This document shows, one piece after another, positions 52,389 through 59,272 of a stretch of DNA of 59,272 nucleotides. This stretch comes from Caballeronia sp. SEWSISQ10-4 2 (GTDB lineage: Bacteria > Pseudomonadota > Gammaproteobacteria > Burkholderiales > Burkholderiaceae): assembly GCF_030464885.1 (NCBI RefSeq), contig NZ_JALPRJ010000052.1, positions 1 to 59,272 on the forward strand, read 5' to 3'. Under the pieces are notes generated by a model, which ran no database searches, was not told the origin of the DNA, and worked only from the letters and a program-made list of their open reading frames with translations. A program made the position numbers and the translations under genes. Each line of letters begins with the position of its first letter. Position 1 is the stretch's first letter.

Positions 52389-53177
52389 ATGCTTGGTATC
52401 GTCAACCCGATACAACCGCCATGGCCGATAGCGAAGCGCATGACATCTGACGATCGTTATCCCAATGCCCCGATTACGGAGGCAGTCATCGACATTCAGG
52501 TTGCTACGCCTGTCACTGTTGACACGCTTGGGCAGACTCATTTAGGCGAAGAAGCTAAGTATCCGTCGTCTGAGAAGTTGAACGCCGCCACCGGGGCATT
52601 GTTTTTCAGCCCGGAAATGGCGCCGGTTGCTACCGCGTCGGCGCAACCTTTGGGGCATCTCTATCGCAGTCCGGACGGCAAGCAGATTTACCAGGCGCGG
52701 ACCACTGGCTACACTTTTAGCAGGTTGGCGCCCTACCCGCATTGGGCTGAATTTTGTAGCGAAGCGCGTCGTTTATGGGACAAGTATTGCACTGTGGCAA
52801 AGCCCACTGCGATCACGCGGGTGGCTGTCCGTTACGTCAACCGAATCGACATCCCGCTGCCTCTGAAAAGCTTTGGCGACTACTTGCGAACGGCGCCTCA
52901 ACTCTCGCCGGACCTGCCGGAGGGTCTTTCGGGCTATTTTATGCACCTGATGATTCCGCTCACGGAAATCAAATGTGAAGCGATTATTAACCAAACGATC
53001 ATCGAGCCCGCCAAACCTGACGTTGTTTCGATCGTGCTCGACATAGACATTTTTCGAACGGTTGACTTACCGGTCGACGAGGACCAGCTATGGGCGTTGT
53101 TGGAGCAACTGCGGCAAGCGAAGAACAGAGTATTTGAGGCAAGCATCACTGAAGAAGCCAGGAGATTATTCAAATGA
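52389..53177 (+). CDS. TIGR04255-family protein, function unknown
   Basis: A 262-residue protein that carries the TIGR04255 pattern: DRYPNAPITEAVIDIQV near the start, TITRVAVRYVNRI-like strand in the middle (ITRVAVRYVNRIDIPLP), and VVSIVLDIDIFRTVDLP toward the end. The family is sporadic, found in accessory DNA, with no known activity. Start uncertain: ATG 52389, GTG 52383 or ATG 52440; the last begins just before the conserved core. It ends four bases into the next gene (ATGA). Confidence 0.75.
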   Translation: MLGIVNPIQPPWPIAKRMTSDDRYPNAPITEAVIDIQVATPVTVDTLGQTHLGEEAKYPSSEKLNAATGALFFSPEMAPVATASAQPLGHLYRSPDGKQIYQARTTGYTFSRLAPYPHWAEFCSEARRLWDKYCTVAKPTAITRVAVRYVNRIDIPLPLKSFGDYLRTAPQLSPDLPEGLSGYFMHLMIPLTEIKCEAIINQTIIEPAKPDVVSIVLDIDIFRTVDLPVDEDQLWALLEQLRQAKNRVFEASITEEARRLFK

Positions 53178-53530
53178 CGACATGTTATGTTCAAGGTGCA
53201 GAATCAGGCCGTGCCGCTCCGACGCCCACGCACACCAGGGCGGTTCGTAAAACGGCACCCGCGCAAGGCCCAGAAGCTGCAAAAGTCCGTAAGGTGGTAC
53301 GCAGTTTCTTCAGTCGCGGTGCGACAACGCAAGGTCATAGCCGCGAATCTGAGCAGGTTCTGGCGGTTGCCCTTGAGCTGGCGCAGTTGGGCGAACACCT
53401 GGCGGCTGAGAGCGAGGCGGAGGAAATGGTTTCGTACAACCATGTTCACGTAAAGCCGGCGTTCTCCGTGACGGCCACTTTCAAGCACATCGGTAAGATC
53501 AAACCGCGAACGTTCTTGTTGGACGAGTAG
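53174..53530 (+). CDS. Small protein of unknown function in RHH/TIGR04255 cassette
   Basis: A 118-residue protein I do not recognise. The first 45 residues are Ala/Thr/Pro/Lys-rich and likely disordered; residues 55-85 form a helix with many Ala/Glu/Leu (QVLAVALELAQLGEHLAAES). It overlaps the TIGR04255 gene by four bases and lies 5 bases before the next gene, so it is translated with them. Confidence 0.65.
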   Translation: MTTCYVQGAESGRAAPTPTHTRAVRKTAPAQGPEAAKVRKVVRSFFSRGATTQGHSRESEQVLAVALELAQLGEHLAAESEAEEMVSYNHVHVKPAFSVTATFKHIGKIKPRTFLLDE

Positions 53531-53535
53531 CGCCG

Positions 53536-54063
53536 ATGACTAAGCCGTTTTGGATTGAAATCAAGGGGCCGACATTGGCGCAAGGCGATTTGCTAGAAAA
53601 ATGTCTTGTGCCCCAATTCGGGGATGACTTCGGTTCGGGTGGCGAAGGCTCAGGCGAAACCGTGCCCGTCGGAGAAGCAAATCTGATCATCGTGACGCAG
53701 AGCTGCGACTTAGAGAATGGCAAGGTCGAACTGGTCGCCATGTGCCCTGCGTACACCCTCGCCGAATTCGAGGAACAAAATCCAGCCTTCAAAAACAAAG
53801 GGCGCTGGGAAGAAGTTCGCAAAGGCAGAATAGAGGGTCTGCATCTTCTAGGTTCCCCCGCTGATCCTAGCGAAAACCAAGGAGCGCTGGTGGTCGACTT
53901 TGGCCAAATTTTTAGCCTGCCGACGGGCTATCTGGCCAAAAGAGCAGATAGCGCAGGCACGAGATGGCGTCTCGATTCCCCTTTCCTCGAGCATTTTTCA
54001 CAAGCCTTCGCGCGGTACTTTATGCGTGTCGGCTTGCCCTCGCAAATTCCCCAATTCAAGTAG
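53536..54063 (+). CDS. Uncharacterised protein with TQSCDLE motif
   Basis: A 175-residue soluble protein. Notable segments are ANLIIVTQSCDLENGKVELV (about 49-68), GALVVDFGQIFSLP, and the C-terminal LSQAFARYFMRVGLP-like stretch (HFSQAFARYFMRVGLPSQIP). I recall similar uncharacterised proteins in other bacteria but no function. One Cys and Asp sit together in the motif, which could be catalytic or metal-binding; this is only a guess. Last gene of the four-gene cassette. Confidence 0.72.
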   Translation: MTKPFWIEIKGPTLAQGDLLEKCLVPQFGDDFGSGGEGSGETVPVGEANLIIVTQSCDLENGKVELVAMCPAYTLAEFEEQNPAFKNKGRWEEVRKGRIEGLHLLGSPADPSENQGALVVDFGQIFSLPTGYLAKRADSAGTRWRLDSPFLEHFSQAFARYFMRVGLPSQIPQFK

Positions 54064-54465
54064 CGTATCCAGCGGCAAAGGCCACCGGACGCGCATCAAA
54101 TTGCAACACTTTTCAGTGTGCCTAGATTGGCCTTTCGGCCCGCTAGGTGGCACATTTGCATCTTTCCACAGCGCATTAAAACCGGCGAGTAAAGAGCAGC
54201 CCGCAGGCGGGGAGGGGACTGCGACAGAACGAAGACGGGGTCATCTCGCGCGCGGCGCGGAAAATTTTTGGAATCCATTGACGTCTCAGAGAATTGCGTG
54301 AACGCGAGGTGCGGTCGGCAACGAGAGTTCGTCGCCGGGTCTAGCCCGCTTAGTGGGATAAAATGCCCGCTGGTCGAGTAAGCTGGCCTTGTTTGCACAG
54401 ACCATGCGGCGGCGAGTCTCACTTTATTCGGTGGAAACTCCCTCTAATACTAAGTTGGACTCCGC
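54064..54465. other. Gap after the RHH/TIGR04255 cassette
   Basis: 402 bases with no gene I can support. Frames on both strands are low in family resemblance and lack ribosome sites. Nothing structured stands out beyond short GC-rich runs. Confidence 0.4.
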
Positions 54466-55107
54466 ATGACCGACCCTATCGCGCTCACAGTCTCAGTCTT
54501 GGCCCTTGCCGTCTCTGCGATCACGGCGTGGTTGACGTTGTTTCGCCGCGGCACAGTGCGAATGACTCAGCCAACGGTCATATATTTCGGCCCCGACATG
54601 CCACGTCCAGGCGGCCGCGACGGAAATCCAAAGATCTATCTGCGGACATTGCTCTTCGCCACCTCGAAGCGCGGGCGAATCATTGAGAGTATGCATATCT
54701 CGCTTTCGCGATCCGAAACCCACCAGAACTTCAATATCTGGGTGCATGGCGAGACCAACAAACTTGTTAGAGGTAGTGGCCTCTTCGTCGGCGAGACTGG
54801 CGTCGCCGCCAATCATCATTTCCTCATGCCGGAAGACGGAAGCCACTTCAAGTGGTTGGCGGGACATTATCAGCTTGGCGTGCACACTCGCCTCGTGGGT
54901 GACAAGGCGCATAAGCTGCTTTTCTCCCAGCCGCTCGAAGTCACGCCGGACCTTGCCGCCCAACTGGATAGACCTGGCGTAGGGTTGTACTTCGACTGGG
55001 GACCAGACTCATCGCGATACTTACCGCACATCGAACAGCGTCCGCCCTTGCACGACCCGGAGCAATTCATCGAAACGCTGGGTCTAACTCCTAATGTCGA
55101 ACGTTAA
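54466..55107 (+). CDS. Membrane-anchored protein of unknown function
   Basis: A 213-residue protein with one N-terminal membrane helix (IALTVSVLALAVSAITAWLT, about 4-23) and a soluble domain of beta character (RTLLFATSKRGRIIESMHIS). I do not recognise a named family. It is followed by another membrane protein gene 95 bases on, with no terminator between. Confidence 0.68.
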   Translation: MTDPIALTVSVLALAVSAITAWLTLFRRGTVRMTQPTVIYFGPDMPRPGGRDGNPKIYLRTLLFATSKRGRIIESMHISLSRSETHQNFNIWVHGETNKLVRGSGLFVGETGVAANHHFLMPEDGSHFKWLAGHYQLGVHTRLVGDKAHKLLFSQPLEVTPDLAAQLDRPGVGLYFDWGPDSSRYLPHIEQRPPLHDPEQFIETLGLTPNVER

Positions 55108-55202
55108 TGGCCATCTTGCTGCCCCGGCAAGGGTCTGAGTCTGGCCGCGCAGCATTGAAGTATCATTTCCGCCAGAAGAATCGGGCAAACGTCAGGGGTG
55201 CT

Positions 55203-56162
55203 ATGGGAAGGCTTGCGACTTGGCAGAAGGTCGGCATTGTCTTGTCGATCGCTTGGGCAATAGGTGCGGCAGTTCACACGCACAACAGGGATCTCCAGAG
55301 TGCCCAGAGTTCCGCCTCATTTGCATACAACGTCTGCGCCGATAGCAAGAACCTGGCCCACAGCGCGGATCTATCCGAGTGCGACAAAGAGAAGTCAGAT
55401 AACGTTGCTATGTCGATGGAGGGGGATACCGCCAACGCCGCGATAGTTGCGCTGGCTCCGCTTCCGTTCGCATGGATTTTCGCTTATGTGCTCATCGGCC
55501 TTGGTCGTGCGCTGGCGATAGGCTTACCCGTCGTCCTTCCCTGGAAATCAATGTCCCGACCCAGAAAGGTCTTCGTCGTCGCCGGAGGTCTGGTGAGCGT
55601 CTGCGCGGCTCTATTCGGCCTGACCTACCTGATGGGCCTCTACGTGGATACGCTGGTGCCAGTAAGCCCCAGTCCAGTAAAGGCGATGGTGATAGACCAA
55701 GGCGACACGGTTATTGCCGAAGGGAGTTGGACGCGAGATGGGCCGCTGGGAGAGGGTTCAAAGCTGGGCGATCCGCTCCAGGCATCCAAGATCACATGCA
55801 CCAAAGCGGACAACCGCTGCGTGGAGGCGCGCGCGGAAATCACCGGGAAAGGGACCAACCTCCTCACGGTCGACGAGGTGGACTACGACATCGAATCGTG
55901 GTCGCCTACGACGATCGTATTCGTTTACGAGACACCCTGCGCCCGCGAAACCTACACCATCGACCGCCAAACCGAGGCAGTCAACGGCGTTGGCATCAAT
56001 CTCCACGCGAATGCGAAGATGTGCAATATGCGAGCGGCGGCCGAAGCGACCGAGGACAGGTGGGAGTATCACCTTGGGGATGGCTTCAAGATATATTGGG
56101 ATCTTCGCCAGAAGGCCCGCCCTGCACTGCTTAGGATCGTTCAGGCTTTCTTCGGAAATTGA
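55203..56162 (+). CDS. Multi-pass membrane protein of unknown function
   Basis: A 319-residue protein with three hydrophobic helices (WQKVGIVLSIAWAIGAAV; ANAAIVALAPLPFAWIFAYV; VFVVAGGLVSVCAALFGLTY) and a C-terminal soluble domain of about 160 residues with four cysteines. ATG 55203 is chosen because AGGGG lies before it; a frame beginning at 55107 is less likely. No family recognised. Confidence 0.68.
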   Translation: MGRLATWQKVGIVLSIAWAIGAAVHTHNRDLQSAQSSASFAYNVCADSKNLAHSADLSECDKEKSDNVAMSMEGDTANAAIVALAPLPFAWIFAYVLIGLGRALAIGLPVVLPWKSMSRPRKVFVVAGGLVSVCAALFGLTYLMGLYVDTLVPVSPSPVKAMVIDQGDTVIAEGSWTRDGPLGEGSKLGDPLQASKITCTKADNRCVEARAEITGKGTNLLTVDEVDYDIESWSPTTIVFVYETPCARETYTIDRQTEAVNGVGINLHANAKMCNMRAAAEATEDRWEYHLGDGFKIYWDLRQKARPALLRIVQAFFGN

Positions 56163-56682
56163 AGTTTACGGATTGATGTGCGTCTTCGTTTTCCGCATCG
56201 CAATCCGAGCGACTGCTGTACAAGTCAATGCGGCCGTTAGATTGTCCGGACCGCGTATGACCGCTCCGGGTCGATTTTCTGCCATGACCGAGTGCGTAGC
56301 CGCTGGCGTCGCTCCCAGATCAAAGCCTTTTCTGCAAGGGAGAGGTGCTTCCATCACTGGATGCGAAATGCTGTGTTTCGGCAGTAGCTCTAGGCCGTGA
56401 ACTCAGGGTTCGATAGTATCCGTTGTCCTTTGCAGCGGCGTACCTCTCGCCAAATGCACCTCCCGCCTTGCGGGAGTTTTTCTCGGATCTCGGTCCATCG
56501 GCTGATGTAGGTGCGAACGGGACCAGCCGCGACGGACAGAGGGCGGCCAGTTGCGGACCGCTGGGCATGCTGCCTGGAGGCGGCTCGTCGGTAGGGGCTC
56601 GGGTATGCTTATGCCGCACGCGTTTGCCAACCGGTTAGCTCAAACATTTTTGTTGGCGAATAGAGTCATAGGAAGCTCTACC
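56163..56682. other. Intergenic region before the FRG fragment
   Basis: 520 bases. Frames on both strands are short and give no recognisable family. An AGGAAG ribosome site at its right end belongs to the FRG gene. I see no tRNA or clear terminator. Confidence 0.4.
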
Positions 56683-56982
56683 ATGCAAATAGTCCCCGCC
56701 TCTGCTCTCCTCGAAATATCAAAGAATTATACAAACCATCGGTCACGCCGCGAAGCTAGTTGGTATGGGTACTCTGAAGGAGAAACTTGGGGAGCAACCC
56801 CGTTTGCCATCGACAAACTCTACAGAGGGCAGAATACCCGACACACGCCCATGCTCCCATCGATCGCCAGAGGCTTGCAGTCGGCTGACATCGAAAAGAT
56901 ATACCAAAGCGCTATCTCTGATCAGGCGACGATAGTCCTTCGACTGGCTCAAGCGTGGTGGTTTTCCCGCGAGCTAGTGTAG
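56683..56982 (+). pseudogene. FRG-domain protein gene, N-terminal fragment cut by an IS
   Basis: From ATG 56683 (AGGAAG upstream) about 98 residues are coded before the stop formed at the insertion-sequence edge. ATPFAIDKLYRGQNTRHTPM followed by LPSIARGL is the FRG-domain signature, and SDQATIVLRLAQAWWFSREL follows as in the family. The conserved QHYG-type segment that should come next is missing, because an IS630 element begins at 56977. The rest of the gene is not found to the right of the IS. FRG proteins are frequent in defence and accessory regions. Confidence 0.72.
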
Positions 56983-58135
56983 TGCTTCTGAATTAACGGA
57001 ACCAATAGGTTTTGCCATTGTCATGCTCTTTGTACCGACGATGGAGCGAGTCATGAAGACGGCGAGACCGATTGAATTGAGCAGCAAACAACGCATCGAG
57101 CTTGAGCGGATGGTGAGATCGCAAACCCTCGAGGTAAGAGCAGTGCGACGAGCACAGATCGTGCTGTTGGCGGCCGATGGTATGGGCAATCGGGAGATCG
57201 CCGCCGCGTTGGGGATCGGGCGGGTCCAGGTGGGACGCTGGCGCGAACGCTTTGTTCAGGGCGGCGTCGCGGCGATAGAAGATGACCTGCCGCGCAGTGG
57301 GCGCAAGCCGCGCGTCGATAGAGCTGAGATCGTGCGCCTGACGACGCAGACCACGCCCGAAGCTGCGACACACTGGAGCACGCGCACGCTCGCCAGGAAG
57401 GCCGGCGTCAGCGACACCACGGTGCTGCGAATCTGGCAGGCCAACGGCCTCAAACCTCACCTGGTCGAGAGCTTCAAGGTCTCGCGGGATCCGAAGTTCG
57501 CCGAGAAGCTCGAGGACATCGTGGGCCTGTACATCTCCCCGCCCGAGCATGCGTTGGTGCTGTGCTGCGACGAGAAGAGCCAGGTGCAGGCACTCGACCG
57601 CACCCAGCCCGGACTGCCCTTGAAGAGAGGCCGCGCGTCCACCCAGACTCATGACTACAAGCGCCACGGCACCACGACCCTGTTCGCGGCGCTCAATACC
57701 CTCGATGGTTCTATCATCGCCCGCTGTGATCAGCACCACCGTCATAGCGAATGGCTCGACTTCTTGCGCCAAATTGAGCGCGAGACTCCCAAGGGCAAAG
57801 AGCTGCATTTGATCTGCGATAACTATGCCACCCACAAGCACCCGAAGGTCAAGGAGTGGCTCGCGAAACATCCTCGGTTCACCGTCCATTTCACGCCGAC
57901 CTCCGCATCGTGGCTGAACATGGTGGAGCGTTTCTTTCGCGATATCACTACCGAACGTTTGCGCCGTGGCGTGTTCCGTTGCGTTCCCGATCTCATCCTC
58001 GTTATCAAGGAGTACATCGCCGTGCATAACCACGATCCCAAACCATTCGTGTGGACTGCCAAGGCCAATGACATCTTGCAGAAAGTCATTCGCGCCAACC
58101 GTCGCCTTGGTTCCAAGAAAAACGAAGCACTACAC
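56977..58135 (+). mobile_element. IS630-family insertion sequence, about 1.16 kb
   Basis: Matching ends: left 56977-57003 and right 58109-58135 (inverted) share GTGTAGTGCTTC at the tip and GGAACC at the inner end, with nine differing bases between, giving 27-base terminal repeats. IS630 elements duplicate TA. TA lies left of the element (56975-56976), but TT follows its right end, so the duplication is broken. It carries one transposase gene and splits the FRG gene. Confidence 0.85.
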
Positions 58136-58204
58136 TTCTATGGGGCATTGGAAGTCAAGCCCTTTGGGTATTCTGTTTTTCGTAGGTCAATTATCTCCAT
58201 ATGA
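57023..58204 (+). CDS. IS630-family DDE transposase
   Basis: A 393-residue transposase with N-terminal helix-turn-helix (GMGNREIAAALGIGRVQVGR) and the DDE domain: LVLCCDEKSQVQALDRTQPG, LHLICDNYATHKHPKVKEWL, then TSASWLNMVERFFRDIT with the final Glu. The frame passes the right terminal repeat and adds 23 residues from flanking DNA. In a normal insertion the TA duplication would give a stop right after the repeat (CAC-TAG or TAA), which is lost here. Confidence 0.92.
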   Translation: MLFVPTMERVMKTARPIELSSKQRIELERMVRSQTLEVRAVRRAQIVLLAADGMGNREIAAALGIGRVQVGRWRERFVQGGVAAIEDDLPRSGRKPRVDRAEIVRLTTQTTPEAATHWSTRTLARKAGVSDTTVLRIWQANGLKPHLVESFKVSRDPKFAEKLEDIVGLYISPPEHALVLCCDEKSQVQALDRTQPGLPLKRGRASTQTHDYKRHGTTTLFAALNTLDGSIIARCDQHHRHSEWLDFLRQIERETPKGKELHLICDNYATHKHPKVKEWLAKHPRFTVHFTPTSASWLNMVERFFRDITTERLRRGVFRCVPDLILVIKEYIAVHNHDPKPFVWTAKANDILQKVIRANRRLGSKKNEALHFYGALEVKPFGYSVFRRSIISI

Positions 58205-58211
58205 GGGTGCC

Positions 58212-58249
58212 GCGGGTTGTCCACCGGCGGCCGGCGGTGGACAACCCGC
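58212..58249. repeat. 38-base GC-rich palindrome between two IS elements
   Basis: GCGGGTTGTCCACCG (58212-58226) and CGGTGGACAACCCGC (58235-58249) are perfect inverted copies around an 8-base GC spacer. There is no T run, so a terminator is unlikely. It sits between the IS630 right end and the IS110-family element. Some IS110-family elements insert next to palindromes, so this may be target structure. Confidence 0.75.
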
Positions 58250-58523
58250 ACGACAAAGATGCCCGATACAGGGTTCGGAGTCCTGCTTATAAAGCGAAAC
58301 TTCAACACACTTGAGGTCGGGGTGTCTGATGCCCGGACGGCTGCCGGGTCTAACTTCTATCCGTGCCGGCACTAGGCCGGTCACCTCATACCGCATGCGC
58401 ACAGCGCTGGAACCACCCCGTTACCGACGCGCCCCATCTAGAACTACGGCTACCCGCCGGGTAACCCGTGTAGTGCCCGGGCACGCTGACCTTCAAGTCC
58501 TGTCGTGGATCGAAATTCGCCGC
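58250..58523. other. Non-coding end of IS110-family element, structured
   Basis: 274 bases downstream of the IS110 transposase stop with several short stems: CCCGG-N7-CCGGG near 58330, GTGCCGGC with GCCGGTCAC near 58363-58383, ACCC-GCC-GGGT near 58454, and the perfect 12-base GTGCCCGGGCAC near 58473. IS110-type recombinases work with a structured bridge RNA from a non-coding end (the 3' end in the IS1111 subgroup). This region is a candidate, unproven. Confidence 0.5.
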
Positions 58524-59272
58524 TCAAACCTCAACTGCATCACTGCCGGGTGGCTTGAGTCTTGCCCCGAGCGGAAGCTCACCCTGTTCCAGATAGCGCC
58601 ACAAGGCGATCGCCAGACGGCGCGCGAGTGCCACGATGCCAATGCGTCGCACGCGCTTGCCGCCTCCCGCGAAGCGCTCATTGAACCACTGGCTCAGCTG
58701 GCTGGCCGACTGAAAGCGCAGCCAGCTCCACGCGAGTTCCACCATCAGCCATCGCGCCCGTTTGTTGCCGGCCTTGCTGATCCCCAACTCGACCTCACTG
58801 GTGCCGCTTGCGTAAGGTGTCGGCGCCAGACCCAGGCAGCCGGCGACTTCACGGCGGTTGCGAAACTGCCGCCAGCCTAACAGTTCCTTGACCAAGGTCC
58901 ACGCACTTCCGGTGCCGATACCCGCGAGCCGCGCCAGCAGTGCGATCACGGGTTGTGCGCCGCTGTGAACCTGTTGCTTCTGCTGCGCTTCAAGCGTCCT
59001 GATCTGCCTGGCAACAAGCGACAGCCGCTCGAACTCGCGTTCAATCTCGGCGCGCAAACCCGGCAACAGCTGCCCGGCCTGCTGGGCCCACCAGTGTGCC
59101 CACGCGCGCCCACCGATACGCTCGACCCGAAGGTTGTGCAACACCAGCAGCGAACGGATCCGGTTGCTGTGGGCGGTGCGCTCTTGCCGCAGACGCCCGA
59201 GTTCCCGATGCACGCGCCGCTCATCTTCCTGCTCAGGGGTCGGGATCCGTGCGACCGCCCATACCCGCCGCT
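58524..59272 (-). CDS. IS110-family transposase (partial, runs off the window)
   Basis: At least 249 codons, open to the window edge; the first in-window residues read VWAVARIPTPEQEDERRVHR. The C-terminal Transposase_20 domain is clear (LLARLAGIGTGSAWTLVKEL; VAGCLGLAPTPYASGTSEVE; KAGNKRARWLMVELAW). The N-terminal DEDD RuvC-like domain lies beyond the window. IS110 recombinases act without terminal inverted repeats and use a bridge RNA. Confidence 0.9.
   Translation of the reverse strand, partial: RRVWAVARIPTPEQEDERRVHRELGRLRQERTAHSNRIRSLLVLHNLRVERIGGRAWAHWWAQQAGQLLPGLRAEIEREFERLSLVARQIRTLEAQQKQQVHSGAQPVIALLARLAGIGTGSAWTLVKELLGWRQFRNRREVAGCLGLAPTPYASGTSEVELGISKAGNKRARWLMVELAWSWLRFQSASQLSQWFNERFAGGGKRVRRIGIVALARRLAIALWRYLEQGELPLGARLKPPGSDAVEV

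Noticed and set aside
55472..56400. Long frames overlapping the second membrane protein
   Set aside because: Arg/Pro-rich shadows of 55203-56162; the third frame has membrane helices and a good ribosome site.
58311..58880. 189-residue plus-strand frame over the IS110 end
   Set aside because: Its right part is antisense to the transposase and its left part covers the structured non-coding end.
1..59272. CRISPR arrays, rRNA genes, complete prophage
   Set aside because: No regularly spaced repeats, no rRNA sequence and no phage structural genes are visible.

Overview
The window reads as a high-GC betaproteobacterial chromosome of the Burkholderia / Paraburkholderia / Caballeronia group. The evidence is protein-level resemblance, the gene order of the flagellar locus, and a tRNA-Arg(CCG) 3' end typical of that group. 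I could run no database search, so the genus is an inference.

Layout. 1-2.5 kb holds an LrgA/LrgB-type membrane pair divergent from a LysR regulator. 2.6-6.1 kb holds a DUF937-OmpA fusion protein divergent from an AidB-like acyl-CoA dehydrogenase. 6.2-47.3 kb is a nearly complete flagellar assembly locus. It contains flhX (a stand-alone FlhB cytoplasmic domain) with a second fliK-like gene, fliT-fliS and fliE on the minus strand; fliFGHIJK and fliLMNOPQR on the plus strand; flgKL, ycgR and flgBCDEFGHIJ on the minus strand; flgA-flgM-flgN and flhB-flhA on the plus strand; and flhF-flhG-fliA on the plus strand. Basal body, hook, rod, export gate, ATPase, C-ring, chaperones, anti-sigma factor, sigma-28 and the c-di-GMP brake YcgR are all present. 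Flagellin, fliD, motAB, flhDC and the chemotaxis genes are not in the window. Sigma-28-like promoters lie before fliS, flgK and flgM. Two non-flagellar insertions interrupt the locus: a Fic-domain gene (21.8-23.0 kb) and an isochorismatase-like hydrolase next to an AllH-like (DUF2877) gene broken by one in-frame amber codon (41.8-43.4 kb).

47.3-51.6 kb holds a GGDEF diguanylate cyclase, a Rieske oxygenase alpha subunit and a HipBA-type toxin-antitoxin pair. At 51,796-51,840 lies the 3' fragment of a tRNA-Arg(CCG) gene, cut at the anticodon loop, which looks like the attachment-site scar of an integrated element. Everything to its right is accessory in character: a ribbon-helix-helix protein, a TIGR04255-family protein and two uncharacterised proteins in one tight cassette; two membrane proteins; the front of an FRG-domain gene cut off by an IS630-family insertion; and the end of an IS110-family element running off the window.

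The best leads for something undescribed are the RHH/TIGR04255 cassette inside the island, the amber-interrupted allH, the FlhX/FliK2 pair, the repeat-bearing N-terminal extension of FlgA, the half-site array upstream of fic, and a possible bridge-RNA region at the IS110 end.
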